This document shows positions 21,901-34,767 of a DNA stretch of 64,000 nucleotides, piece after piece (the first letter of the stretch is position 1; every line of letters begins with the position of its first letter). The translations under genes and the position numbers were made by a program. Origin of the DNA: Micromussa lordhowensis (Eukaryota; Cnidaria; Anthozoa; Scleractinia; Lobophylliidae). The notes under the pieces were generated by a model that worked only from the letters and a program-made list of their open reading frames with translations, was not told where the DNA came from and made no database searches. The stretch lies in NCBI GenBank assembly GCA_964020085.1, contig OZ026597.1, forward strand, positions 9,241,497-9,305,496, in the 5' to 3' direction.

Positions 21901-24900
21901 TTACATTAATGAAACATGGGCCACAGGCAAAAAGCCTCAAAAAACAAAAACAATGTGTAGAGCCTTGTCTTTCAAATAGGTATGCGATGGTTTCTGGTCT
22001 ATATGAGAAACTGACATATGTCGACCTCTCAAATGATATTGTTTGACATCATGAAACAAATGGATCCGGAGCAGCTTGCGAATATTCTTCTAAAAGAGGA
22101 ATGTAAACAGTGCTGGCTATGCAAATTTGAGGTCGTTTATTTGGTCACACAACGCTGACGGACGTCAGAGATTATATTTTGCATGTAGATATTCAGTATC
22201 AGCTTCCATCAATTTCACCTCTGTCTCATTATTAATATGATACTATTGTCAATATTAGCAGACACATACAGATTGTCTTCTGTTGATCTTTAACTTGCCT
22301 CCAGTTTTAGTCCAACACACACACTTATGTGGAGAAAGAAGATTGAGGATTCCTTTTTTTTTTGCAGTCAGACTTCAGAAGGAACAGCTTGAAAGTAATC
22401 ATACAGAAAACAGATGAAGTTAACTGACTTGCTGTCATGCTGGAATTGATGGACAATGTTTCCCAAGAAATGAAACCAATTCTGGTTGTATACTTCTCAA
22501 CCTTCTAATAATTATGTTGATGTTGATGGCAGCTAAGATATTGTATTTCACAAGAATCTTGTGCATATATATGTGGTTGATGACAGTAGGTATCTGCCAT
22601 TCCACCCACTGATCGTCAGAAACAGCTTTCTCGCTTTTAGGAATGGTTGGGGAGAGTATCTGTGTGTAACATCTTTTTTCGCATTATGCATTTACAAAGG
22701 ATTGCAAATTAAAATGGAAAAAAGGCTGGAATGTCAACACTACAGCCCAAAGGCTTACTGGAAAGGATTTGCAGCTATCAAAAATTAGCCCAGGCTGTAA
22801 AGGTCTCTGAAGATGTCATGAATTAAGCAATGTCTCTTCGAGCAGGCGCTTTGGCAGGTCTACCTCCCCATGCTGCACTATGCTCCTCAACCAAAATTTG
22901 CTGTGACCTCACCTAGTGAGGTGCAACAAGCTGACCTTCTATTCTTTGACCTGCTTTTGTGCTGAACTTCTTTTTTTCACTATCTTGTTTGTTAATATAG
23001 TAGCACATCATCCTAATGCCTTCATATTCAAGTTTGAATAGCCCTGGTGTACACCCTCTCCACTTGTCCCAGGCTAGCTATTCTTTCTTTGTTGGCTTAA
23101 ATTTTGATCACAACTCTGGCCAATGATGCTCTCCTGCCAATCAGCAGAGATAGCAATGTAGTTGCTGTCTGTGTCCATCTGAATCAAATTCACAGCAATC
23201 AAAATACCTATCAAAGAAGTCATAATAGAACTCAAGTATTCTGAACTTTGCCAGTTGATACACAGCAATGCCGATCTGGAACAGATGATTGATTTTGATA
23301 CGCAGCTTCCTACTTTCCAGCTCATATGCTTGTTCAAACTCATCCAGATCAGTGAAGTATGCACTTTGCAAAGCTCTGACTACCACCTGTTTGTTTGCTG
23401 CTCCAGTGCTTGAATGAGTTTTCTGAAACAGCTGAACAACTCAGCTAGCAGAGCTTTGCTCTTGTCCACATCTCCGGGGTGGCAGGCCTCTGTTACCTGC
23501 TCCACAAACCAAGTGAAGATTTTTGTTGCCTCATAGTTGTTCGACAGACAGCCTTGATTTGAGCCCCATGATAAACATACCAACCCAACAGTAAAGCATA
23601 CAACAACAACTTTTGTGCTGATGCCCCTACCAGCCTTTTTCTATCACCTCTTTTTCGGCCAGTGTGCTGTAAGTAATCCAGCATGTGTTTCGGTACAGCC
23701 TCGTCAAGAACCTCCTTGTTGTAGACAAATGGCAGCATCTCTTCAAACTTTGGCCACAGAGGTTCATGGATCTTTATGTCCACTTTCGCAAATATGAACG
23801 AAGTTCCCTCTTTGAGGCGTTTTGTCAGCATAGTCACCATGCCTGCCAGATTTTGGTAGTGCAAGACCTTTTCCTTCCCTCAAGGCATTTCTCACAACAT
23901 GGTTGGTTGAGGTTGAGCGCGTCGGCCTCGTAGCCGATAATTCACTTACAAGGGTGTGAATCTGAAATCTGGTGCGACCTTATCTTCATCACTCCCGCTT
24001 TATGGTGCCATGTGAACACAAGGCTTTGCCCACCAACAACTGCTGCCTTCAACACTTCATAATCTTTTTTGCAAGGATTGTAAAGTTTGGCTCCTTGCTC
24101 TATTGACCCTCGTAGAAGATAATGTAAGCTCACACCTTGAACGCTAACCGCATCTTTCAAGATGTCTATGCCCGTATCAGTATAGAATGCACCAGGTTGC
24201 ACCATTCCATGATTGTTTTTCGCTACTTTTCCGGAATCACTTCATTCAATATCGTCTGGCATAAACTCCTCTCTTACCTTGGTCTGAAAGTTTTTTTTCC
24301 ACGTCTCTTCAACTCTTCCATGAACTTCCGGAAGGATCACCTGTTTCAGCTCAGCACCGCAGATGGGCGTGGGCTCTTGTCCAAGCGTGTCACTGATGCT
24401 CACTGAAATTGGTACCTGGGCAGCTTTGTATGTGAGTGAAGCTGTTGCTTCCTTCCGGTGTTTCTTGTCATGGTACGATTCAAAATCATAGATGATTGCA
24501 TGAGGGTAGATTGTTGTTTTCTCTCTTAGGAGTTCTCCTTGCACTGTTTGGTCTTCACACTCTCATTTTGAGATAACACGGTACACTGTTGCAAGAAATC
24601 AATCTTCTTGAGCTTGGTTGTGGCTGACGATTTCTATGAGGTGATATCGGATGAGGCTGAAGATCTCGAGCTGATAATCTAAATGTTGTTGTATCATAAA
24701 TGCCGTTCTCTTATTGGCTAAGCTAATCGCTATCTAAAGTTAAAGATAGTAATAAAATAGTGCCAAAAAGTCAATTATTAAGCAGACGTTTCGAGCCTAG
24801 CCCTTCCTGAGTGCTAATGTTTCAAATCTTAGCACTTAAAAAGGGCTATTGACTTTTTTGGCACTATTTTATTACCATCAATAGTTCGTGAACTATTTAC

Positions 24901-27900
24901 GCTTGTGCAATTGGGCCACAGATCCTTTTGGGACTACCGATATTTATTTTACTCACTATCTATTCTGTTGAAGATAGTCAGCAGTCTAGCATGTGTTTGG
25001 TTGTTGACCAAATCGCGGCTGGATCTTGCATTTTCAAAGTGTCTGTGAGGAGGATTTAGGTAGAGTTTTGAATGACTAGCAGACTTATACATGTACTATA
25101 AGATCTTTCATATATCTATTTGTGGACTTTTCACGTGTTGTGAAATGCATTGGTGTAAACTTTATGACCCATTAGGTCTGGCCAGTCTCTGACTTCGATT
25201 TCAATTTAATGGGCCATGAAATCTAGTGGTATAGTATTGTGCAAAAGTAATGCAAGCGAAATGCGCAAATTGTGTTCTTTGTTTCCGCGATTTTTTGATG
25301 AAAGTTCAATCAAAATTTCCCAGCTTGTCAAGTGATAATTTGCAAGAACAAAGGACGATACTTCTTCGAATTTTCGATACGTTAACAAAAAATGGAGAGC
25401 ACTAACGATAATTTGCCAGCCTATACACGAAATTTCATGCGGCACGAAACGGCAGTTCGCCAGCGTTTGTGCAATTTTCTTTTTGCGAGTGGTCCATGTA
25501 CGACACAAGATAAATTTGGATCCGGATCCATCCTTACTTCTCAAAACCCCCTTCACCACCAGGATGGTAAGGTCAATCCTGGTGATTGGATTCATGCCGT
25601 TAAGGCCGACAAATCAGTTTTTGACATGCTAAAATCGGCGATCAAGGCCGATAGTCAACACACACAAATAACCAAGGCCAATCAAGGGCCGTCAGAACAG
25701 ACAAGAACAACCAAGGCTCACCAACCATTAGATCCAGAGATAAGCATCATTGATTTTAATCCACTTAAAAAATCACGGTGGGATGTGTCAAACCCTGATA
25801 CTTCGGGTTCTGACGATCGCAGTACTGACCATGAGGATGTCCTCGATACAGAAGCTTCTGCTTCTGATGATATTACCTCTGCCGCACGTTGGGCGGCAAG
25901 GGAGGAACTTTCCAGTTTTCTGGAACTTGTTGCTAGAAAACCTCTCATAAATTTTGAGAGGAAAACTATGTGCCGTGAATACCCCAGGCCTAATGTTGAT
26001 GCTGTCTATACTCCTGAAGTGGATGATTACATTGCTGCTCTTGTTCAGGGAGCGAAAGCAATCCACCATAGGAAAAAAGATGGCGGCTGTACAGTTTAAC
26101 ACAATACCTTGCGAACCTAACACAGTGTATAAGACACAAGGAAAGCCAAATTTTAACAATATTTGTCCCTGTACTAAGGACATTGTGTATCATAGGTTTG
26201 AAGATTTTACAACCCTTCTGTACCTTTTTATGCACGTTTTTAAAGTTTTTGTGCGCTAAGAACTGTGGGTAAATGTACCAGTCGCCATCTTTATTCCTAC
26301 GGAGGATTGATAAAGATAACCGCTTCTTGCAAGACAAGGTCCTTGATATCACAGGACCTTTGTGTATGATGTTTGAACACTTGACTGCCATGAGTGATTC
26401 ATCATCTACTAAGGACTTGACACTGTCTCAAGATCAAGTCCAAAGCCTGTTGCAAGCAGTCTCGTACTCTGTACGTCTGGTAGGAAATGCTTCCTCCCTC
26501 ATATCGGCTACACGCCGATCGGCTGTACTAAACAAGATCAACAATCATGGATCTTTGGCCTCATTGGGAAAAGGAGATTACCCTAATGCTGGACGGAAAC
26601 TGTTTGGTGCAGGGTTTGAAGCACAGCTCAAAGCCAGAGCTGAAACAGCAAAGACACTGATGGATGCTAGTTCAGCAGGTCGTGGGTGATCCCAAAATCG
26701 CTTTTTATTCAGAGGCACCTCCGGCCCCTTCTGAGGTAGCCCATATCGCGACAGAGCTTTCCGCAACTGCAGAACAGGGCGTTTTCTACCCCGAGGTCAG
26801 CACACCGACTTTAGGGGCAGGGGTCAACAGTGGACTCCTCAAGCACCAACGGTTTAAGCGAAGGTATGTTTCCCCTTTATTAAGCCAAAAAGCCAAGAAA
26901 AGACAGGACTTTTATCAAAATTTGTTTGTATTACTTTTACACAATACTGTATATATTTCATAACCCATTCAATTTAACTTTAATTTCTTCATGAATTTTC
27001 ACGGCCATGGAAACAGATTTTAATGACCAATTAATTTCAGTTCTGGATCAGCGACAACTTTTCATGACCATGCAAGAATTTTCATGAAAAATTTATTGGT
27101 TTGAGTGAGGCCATGAAAATAGGAAATTACAATATTCATATCCCCAGAGAAAAGATTCACAGGTCTTTGACGAGTATTTCATGGGATTTTTATGAAACTT
27201 GGTAGTGGCCAGATTTCCCTTTAGCATTATATTAACTGTCTGTTTAATTTGTATCACAGCAAATTGCACTGGACTGAATCAAAGAGCAATCTCCATGAGT
27301 GGGTCTTTGTGAAATCAAATATACTATTTATTTATTTATATAATATTATAATTCACAAAGGTTTCCCATCACTGAATATTCATGTGAAAGATTAAAACAA
27401 ACACACAAGAAGAAGGCGGTGCTATTAAATGTGACAAAAATTAAATATATAGTTGACAATAATGATAAATAATGTCAGTGAGACTAAAATAATTTGTAAC
27501 GGCAGATTTAAAAGCGACCACAGAAGGCTGATCTAATAAGAAGGATGATAAAGTGCTCCATTCTTTCAAGGTTCTGGTAGAGAAATTATACTTATAGGTG
27601 TTACTATTACTGCCAATGTTAATAAACTTGCTGCTATGATAAGAAAATGTAACTCGGGTGGGGCCTACAATATATTCCGGGATATTGGCCGCGATTTTGT
27701 TGTTCACTATTTTATACATGGTAGTAAGTCGCATAATTTTGCGACTCAGTTCTAAAGAATGCCAATTTAAACTGTTCAGGAGGTTTGTGACTGTGCCGGG
27801 TTCCTGCAGGTAGCAGTTTTTCTCAAATCTGGGGGCATGCCGCTGGACTTCTTCAAAATCATGACAATGCTTTTGAGTATGGGGGTCCCACACACTGCAG

Positions 27901-30900
27901 GCGTACTCCAGACAAGGGCGGATGAGGGTGAGGTAGGCCTGACTTTTAACACTTTCTGGGCAAGAATAAAGATTACGTCTGATGAAACCAAGGGACCGGT
28001 TAGCCTTTCCTATAATGTTCTCTATATGTAAGCTCCAATTTAAATTAGAAGACAGTTCGACTCCCAAGTATGGATGGTGAGATACAGTGTCCAAGGGAAC
28101 TCCGTTCATCGTGTACTGATGAGTGATTGGATTTTTCAAATGATAAACGTTTAGGATCTTACATTTGTCGCGATTGGGGGACATTTGCCAGAAAGTGGTC
28201 CAGGCGACTAAGCTATCAAGGTCTTGCTGCAGGGTATTGGCATCATCCTTACTGCTCACAGTTGCATATAAAAGTGTATCATCAGCAAAAAGGCGAATAC
28301 GAGACTTTATATTGAAACCTATATCGTTAATGTAAATAAGGAACATCAAGGGGCCAAGTACAGTGCCCTGCGGGACACCAGATTTTTCCCCTTCCACTAA
28401 GACAGATTGTTCCCTATAGCAAAGCCAAGCTTGAATCCACTTGTTGATTGTACCTTGTATGCCATAATGGCATAGCTTGAGCAAAAGGCATTGATGTGGG
28501 ACGGTATCAAAGGCTTTAGCAAAGTCCAACAAGATAATGTCGCTTTGCTTGCTCGCTTTCACTTTCTAGCAAGATCTTAGAAGGTGATGAGTAGTTGGGT
28601 TTCACATGAATGATATTTACGAAAACCATGTTGAATACCAGACAGAATCTTAAACTCCTAAAGGTGCGACATAATGTGGCTAAATATAATATGTTCCATG
28701 ATTTTACAGGAGATAGAAGTAAGGGAGATGGGTCTGTAGTTTGAGGCAAGTGATCTGTCTCCTTTTTTGAAGATGGCATGTATGTTCACGTTTTTCTAAT
28801 CCTGAGGGACTCCCCAATTTGCAATGAAAGTGAGAAAAACCGTTGTAGGAATGGGGCGATTTCTTGAGCTGTATTTTTCAATATCCAACAGGGGATATGA
28901 TCTGGGCCAGTGGCTTTTTTGACGTTGACATTACTTGACAGCTTTGCAATTCCAACAGTGTCAAAATTCAATTGAGAGATGTTAGGAAAGGCCTTGTGGA
29001 AGAGATGGAAGGTTCTAGGAGATCCCCTTGAGTGAAGACTGACTTGAATTGCTCTGATAAGAGGTTTGCCTTCTTTTTGCTGTCATGCACAGCCTCCATG
29101 CTTGAACATGTAGTCTGTTAAACTTCTGGAGTTGTGTCAAGTTATGTCCGAGAATTTGAACAAAGACGACAACACAGCCAGTACATGAACTTTTTCATTT
29201 TGCAATTGGACTTTTACAGTATCATTTTGAAAAGAGTTAAAGTGCCTATAACCCCAGAATTTTTTTTTGGCTAAGATGAAACTTAGACAAACACACAAAA
29301 AGAATTTGCCAAAATTTTTGGCTTGTGATATTTTTAAGGGCTTTAAAAATTAACAGAAAGTAGTTGAAATTTGATATCTGTTGTGTTATGACCGAGCTGG
29401 TGAGGGGTCTGGGTATATTCCTGGGTTGACGTCACATATTAATTTACATAGCATTAACTCTTTATAAACATGCATGCAAAACAGTCTGTGACGTCAACCC
29501 AGTAATAGACCCAGGCTCCTCGCCAGCTCGATCATGTATCAAATTTCAGCTTCTTTATGTTAACTTTTAAAGCCCGAAAAAATATCACAAACCGAAAATT
29601 TTGCCAAATTCTTTTTGTGTGTTTGTCTAAGTTTCATCTTAGCCAAAAAAAAATTCTGGGGTTATAGGCACTTTAATAGCATTTCTAAATTGAACAAAAA
29701 AAGGTTAATTACAAGGCATTGAAGGAGTATTACTTGATCTCCACTGTGATTTTGATTGTGAGCCATTAATTGAAATTATCTTAAAGCGTAAACCAATTGT
29801 TAACCGATAAATAAGCTATAACCAATGAAAGCTATTCATTGTCACACACCTGTCTTTCAAAATACATGAAGTAATTAAATCATCAACCAAGCAAAAGTTG
29901 AGACAAACAGCCAGAGACTTTGCCGTGTCATCTTCAAATTCATCCTGCAATGTAACACAGTAACTACAAAAACTATATGTTCAGCAACAAAAAAATCATG
30001 TGTTAGTGATTAACAACTAACAGATAATAGTAACTACGTAGTTGCATGATTTGGACAATACCTTCAGGGCTGTGCTCTAGAGGCACCTGGGTGCCAGAGG
30101 CAACTAACTTTTGCCTTTGGGCAACTGGAAAACTTACTTTTTTCATATAAACTTAGGTGCTGGGCACCAAGGATTTTGTGGGTAGGAACCTTTGGGCTCC
30201 TCGTAATGTTACATAGACCACAGCCTTGACCTTGCTACTAATTAAGATGAGAGCTGCTTTGGAAACATAATTTTAGTTGCTCTGTTGTTACTAGTAATGT
30301 GTACTTCAATCTTAAACAACACTACAGTCAAACCTCTCCTTACATAAACCTCTCTAATATGGAAAGTTCATTTGGTTGCCAGCAAAATGCAAATGCTACA
30401 GATATTCATATAAAAATATCCCCCATAATGGAGACACTGAACACTAAATCTTAGCCCCAAAGTACACATTTATGTAAAATTAACCTTTTTACTAAAAGAA
30501 AATTCCATCTCTCCTTTTTAACACATTATATCTGAACCTAAAAAATAAGGTCTCCAGTCCACCCTTCAAAACATGTCCTCTTTCAGCATTACCGGTATGT
30601 TCTTTGAGTCTTGATCACTTTGTATCCAAGCCTTCCTATTTTACCTGCATTGTCCATGATCTTGCCTAGTCGTCTCAATTAATTTACAGAGCTTTAAAGG
30701 CTTACCATGAGATCTATGTACAATGTACATGTTGAAGATGACCCAGTCTATTAGGCCTAGCTAACAACATACACAAAACTTCTCAAAGTTGCAGATTGGC
30801 ATAGATATCATAACAACAGTACTACAGTTTTACATTTAAGAGAAATACCAATTGTTTCCCTTTGGAAAACTACTTCTGATAAACATTACAATTTGGGTAA

Positions 30901-33900
30901 TGATATGACTCACCAGGGATGCAATGCTCTTAAGGATATTCTTTATTATATGGCATCGCACTGAAGAATCACTGCAGAGAGAAACACAACCAAACTCAAC
31001 TTTGAAGAAAAACAAACAAGTCATCAAGTCTTTTCTGTAGCAAATGAAACAAAAAATTCACGATCTTTAATTCAGTTTTGGAATTTAATGAATAACTATA
31101 ACTGATCACAAAGATAGTTTAATAGTATATGAGAGTGAGGAAATCAAACATTATGGCTTAAAGTTAGAGCAGACCTCTCCTGGGAGAATTTAATGACCAG
31201 TTCTTTTAATTCATCTCCTAAATTTTCAAGATCTTCAAGCTCGGTGATGTCCTCATTACTGTCTCCTTCCTCATTGTCATCCAGGCCTTCCTTTTCGATT
31301 GGTTTAAACTCGTAATCCTCCTTAGAGCTCTCTGATTTGACTGGTGTTATGTCTCTTTCATCCTCTTCATCAGGGTCTGAGAACACAGCCTCTTCATCAG
31401 GTGGCTCCATTTCCTCATCCACACCACTATCAATTAGTTCAGCATCCTTTGTGCTGCTACCTGTGTCTGCCTCCATCATCCTTGAGCCCAAGGAACCCAG
31501 CATGTCATTTGATGGTGATGCAGAAGAGCTTTCTACTTTGCTAAATGCTGAAGTGGAAGATTCCTCAAGTTTTGAACCTTCAAGTTAAATAATATGCAAG
31601 GCAAAGAATGGCACACCATAACAATAACCACAATATAATATGCTATTATTAGTAGTCTTATATTAGTATTCTTGTATTAATATAAGTTACTTGCATGTTA
31701 AGTACTAGCAGTCATTGTACTTACTCTTGGAAATGTTAGTAGGATAGACCAACAAACAGACATCAGGTCTATTACATGTAGCTCTGGTATGAAAGCTTAT
31801 GAACAGACTTAATTCAGATTTACTAGCGGATATGGGCTCAAGCTTTTACAAAATTTAAAAATCTACTTCTGTGTGGATACAGCTATTTCAATCTATTGAC
31901 ATTTTTGAATAAAACATTTCTGAGGACTATTTGATGAAGAGACCAAAGGGTAGAATGAACACAAGGCCAAAACTACAGCGTATGCTACATGTAAATACTA
32001 ACAAGGTACATGTTTTGTAAGGACACAAGGAACACTATTTCAGCTAACAAATTCACTCTAAATTTTATAAAACCCCAAGGTCATGCAAAATTAAAAGTTA
32101 AAAATTGACAAAAAATCAGTAGTGCATGTCATGTATAAAAAACAATCTCGCAGATTACTTTTCTATTGTGTTAAATTGTACTCCATGCCCACCCTACCAT
32201 GAGGTCTAGTTGCCGCAAGTTGATAGTTAAGGGTCCTTGATAGTTAAGGGTCCTTGGGTTGGGGGTTCTTTTTGCTTTGCAGGGGTCCTTTGCCTATTAC
32301 TACAATATAATTTTATTGAACAATATTGAATAAACTCTTTTGTCTAGACATGACAAAACAAGACACAAAGTGGCAGCTCAAAGAACATACCATATCATCA
32401 CAGAGATTTTTGGGCAGGGCCAACCAGACCCAATTTCCTGACTATTTAGAACTTTTTTCCTGCGTCCCAACGGTGCGTGCTTTTCATATTTTGTGCATAT
32501 AAGATGCACACCTGTGTGTTAACAGGAACTCTGTAACCGTGCTATCTAACAATGTTTCTTAAGGTACCTGCACATCTTTTGGTGCAGATCACACTCATGC
32601 AATTAAGTTTACGATGGGGACAGCACTGTGTTGAAATTATTACTTTAATATGTTGCACATGTATTCATTACCTGAATCACAGAACTCGGCAAGTGTACTT
32701 CTGATCAAACTTCGTAAATCTTTTTCCATTTTGGGGTTGTCTAACAATGGAGACAATGACCTACATGTATTGAATAACGGAGATAGATGGAGTAAGTAGA
32801 TGACTCAGATTGAGAAGCAGTTACTGATTAAACAAAAGAAAAAAATCAAGATCTTGCAGTTACTCACATTACAACCTTTTTACTGAGAATGTGCCTGAAG
32901 GCTTTGATAACTCCTTGTCTCACTTGAACATCCTGTAGATTGCTGTAATGTGGTATAATCTAGAGTGAACAAAAACAACTTAAAACTGTCTTACAATGTT
33001 TCTAATAAGCAAACAGATTTTGTCTCCTGTACACTACTGACTTACTTTTGCCAGTGCTTACAAAGTTAATTCATGTTTTATTGAATCATTACAAAATTAA
33101 TCCTTGAAGTACAACTGAGTTACTTTTGTACGGATTTTTGATACCACTGTGGATTTTTCTCAGTGAAAATTTAAATAATGCAATCACAAACAAGCCAAGG
33201 CAACTTTGATTTATCAATCCATACTAAACATAATGGATCGCCTCATGATAATTATCATGCTTAATGAAGCCCAGAACAGCCATATTTTACTTGATCTGTC
33301 TAGTTAGAAAAAACCCTTCCAGGCAATAATAGTGGTGGACGTTAGCCACACATTGGCAAATCTCATGAAAAATTTGCAAGAATATGTACATTAGGTACAT
33401 TATTACCCGGCAAAGAAAATCCATCAAAGTGCTTGTGATAGCTGGGTGACTTCTGATTGAATGGTGCATCAACAAAATGGCAGGTTCTATGTACAATTGT
33501 GAGTAAAGTAGGCATTTAAAAACACTGAAGTAGGAATTTACTCTGCATCATCAACAGGGGATAAATTGGGTGGTCAAATAAGACCCTTCAAATTTGTAGA
33601 GAGCTGATCACAAGTTATGGGCACAATTTTAATTAAATCCAACCAATCTATCATGTATAATCTGAGGATTCAAACAAAATAAATCATTTTATTTAGGTAA
33701 CTGTATTAAGCACTGCAGTGCTAATAGCCCATGTTTGATACATCAAATTACTAACATGGCTCTGAGCATTCTGCCCAAAATTGATTTCTTTGTCTGGTTT
33801 CCCACACGAGACCTGATACAAAGAAAACAAGACCAAATATGGAAGTTTGCAAGAAACGCTTGTTGATATATTGAGCACGGGCTATTGGGGACACTGTAAA

Positions 33901-34551
33901 TATTGAGATGAATATTGACAATGTTAGACATCTGAGCAAATTATTTTGAAATAACGGTGGTCAACAGACAATTCCTCCCCCGGGGAAGGACTCCTATATG
34001 AAAAGGTCGGGGATGCTGGTTGGAAAATTTGAGGTAAACCTGGAAAGGGCCTGGTTTGAGCTTTATTTGACCAGTAAAAGATACCACTTATAACGGAATA
34101 GGCACGGTTAGCAGCCACTGATCAGGAAAGGAGGCTGCCCTAGTAGACCAGACTTGAGACACCAGTGGAAATCGAGCCTATAAATGGAAATAAGAGCAAT
34201 TTTAAATCATTCTTTCTTCCCTAAAACAAGCATCCTCTAGCTTTTCATATGGGAATCCCCCCCCCCCCCCCCCCGAGCAATTTCCTGTCAAAAATGGCTT
34301 TTGTCTGGTCAAATCCTGGGATGGCATTTTATGTTGTTCAGCCGTGTACACTTGAAAAGAATAATTAATTTAGTGCTAGTTCTAAAATAGGTTGTACATT
34401 ATTCACGTTTGTGAAAGAAAGTAAAAAGAAAGCAAAAGAAAGATATTTCAGTAGTTGCAAGTTTATGCCTTGTCAATGCAACCATCAGACATGGCTGGTA
34501 ATAAGCAGGTTGTCCTATGGAGGTGTCTATCAGTGTTTAGTATCACCCAAC

Positions 34552-34589
<38 letters not shown>

Positions 34590-34733
34590 GCTACTAGGGG
34601 ACTATTAGCAATAGTCATCGAGTACGAAATTCGCCAGTTTTTCTTTCGCTTTTTTCGCGAAATAAATATTTTTTCAACTTGCATTTGCAAACTTTATTAT
34701 TCTCTTTTCTGTCCGACTAGTTGGGTGATACTA

Positions 34734-34767
<34 letters not shown>

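Noticed and set aside
25788..26391. Minus-strand ORFs of 131 and 133 codons over the gag-like frames
   Set aside because: Antisense shadows with no family signal and no splice context fitting INTS3.
31144..31174. INTS3 stop codon at the end of exon 5
   Set aside because: Splicing at 31175 keeps phase into four further conserved exons; the read-through tail is not conserved.
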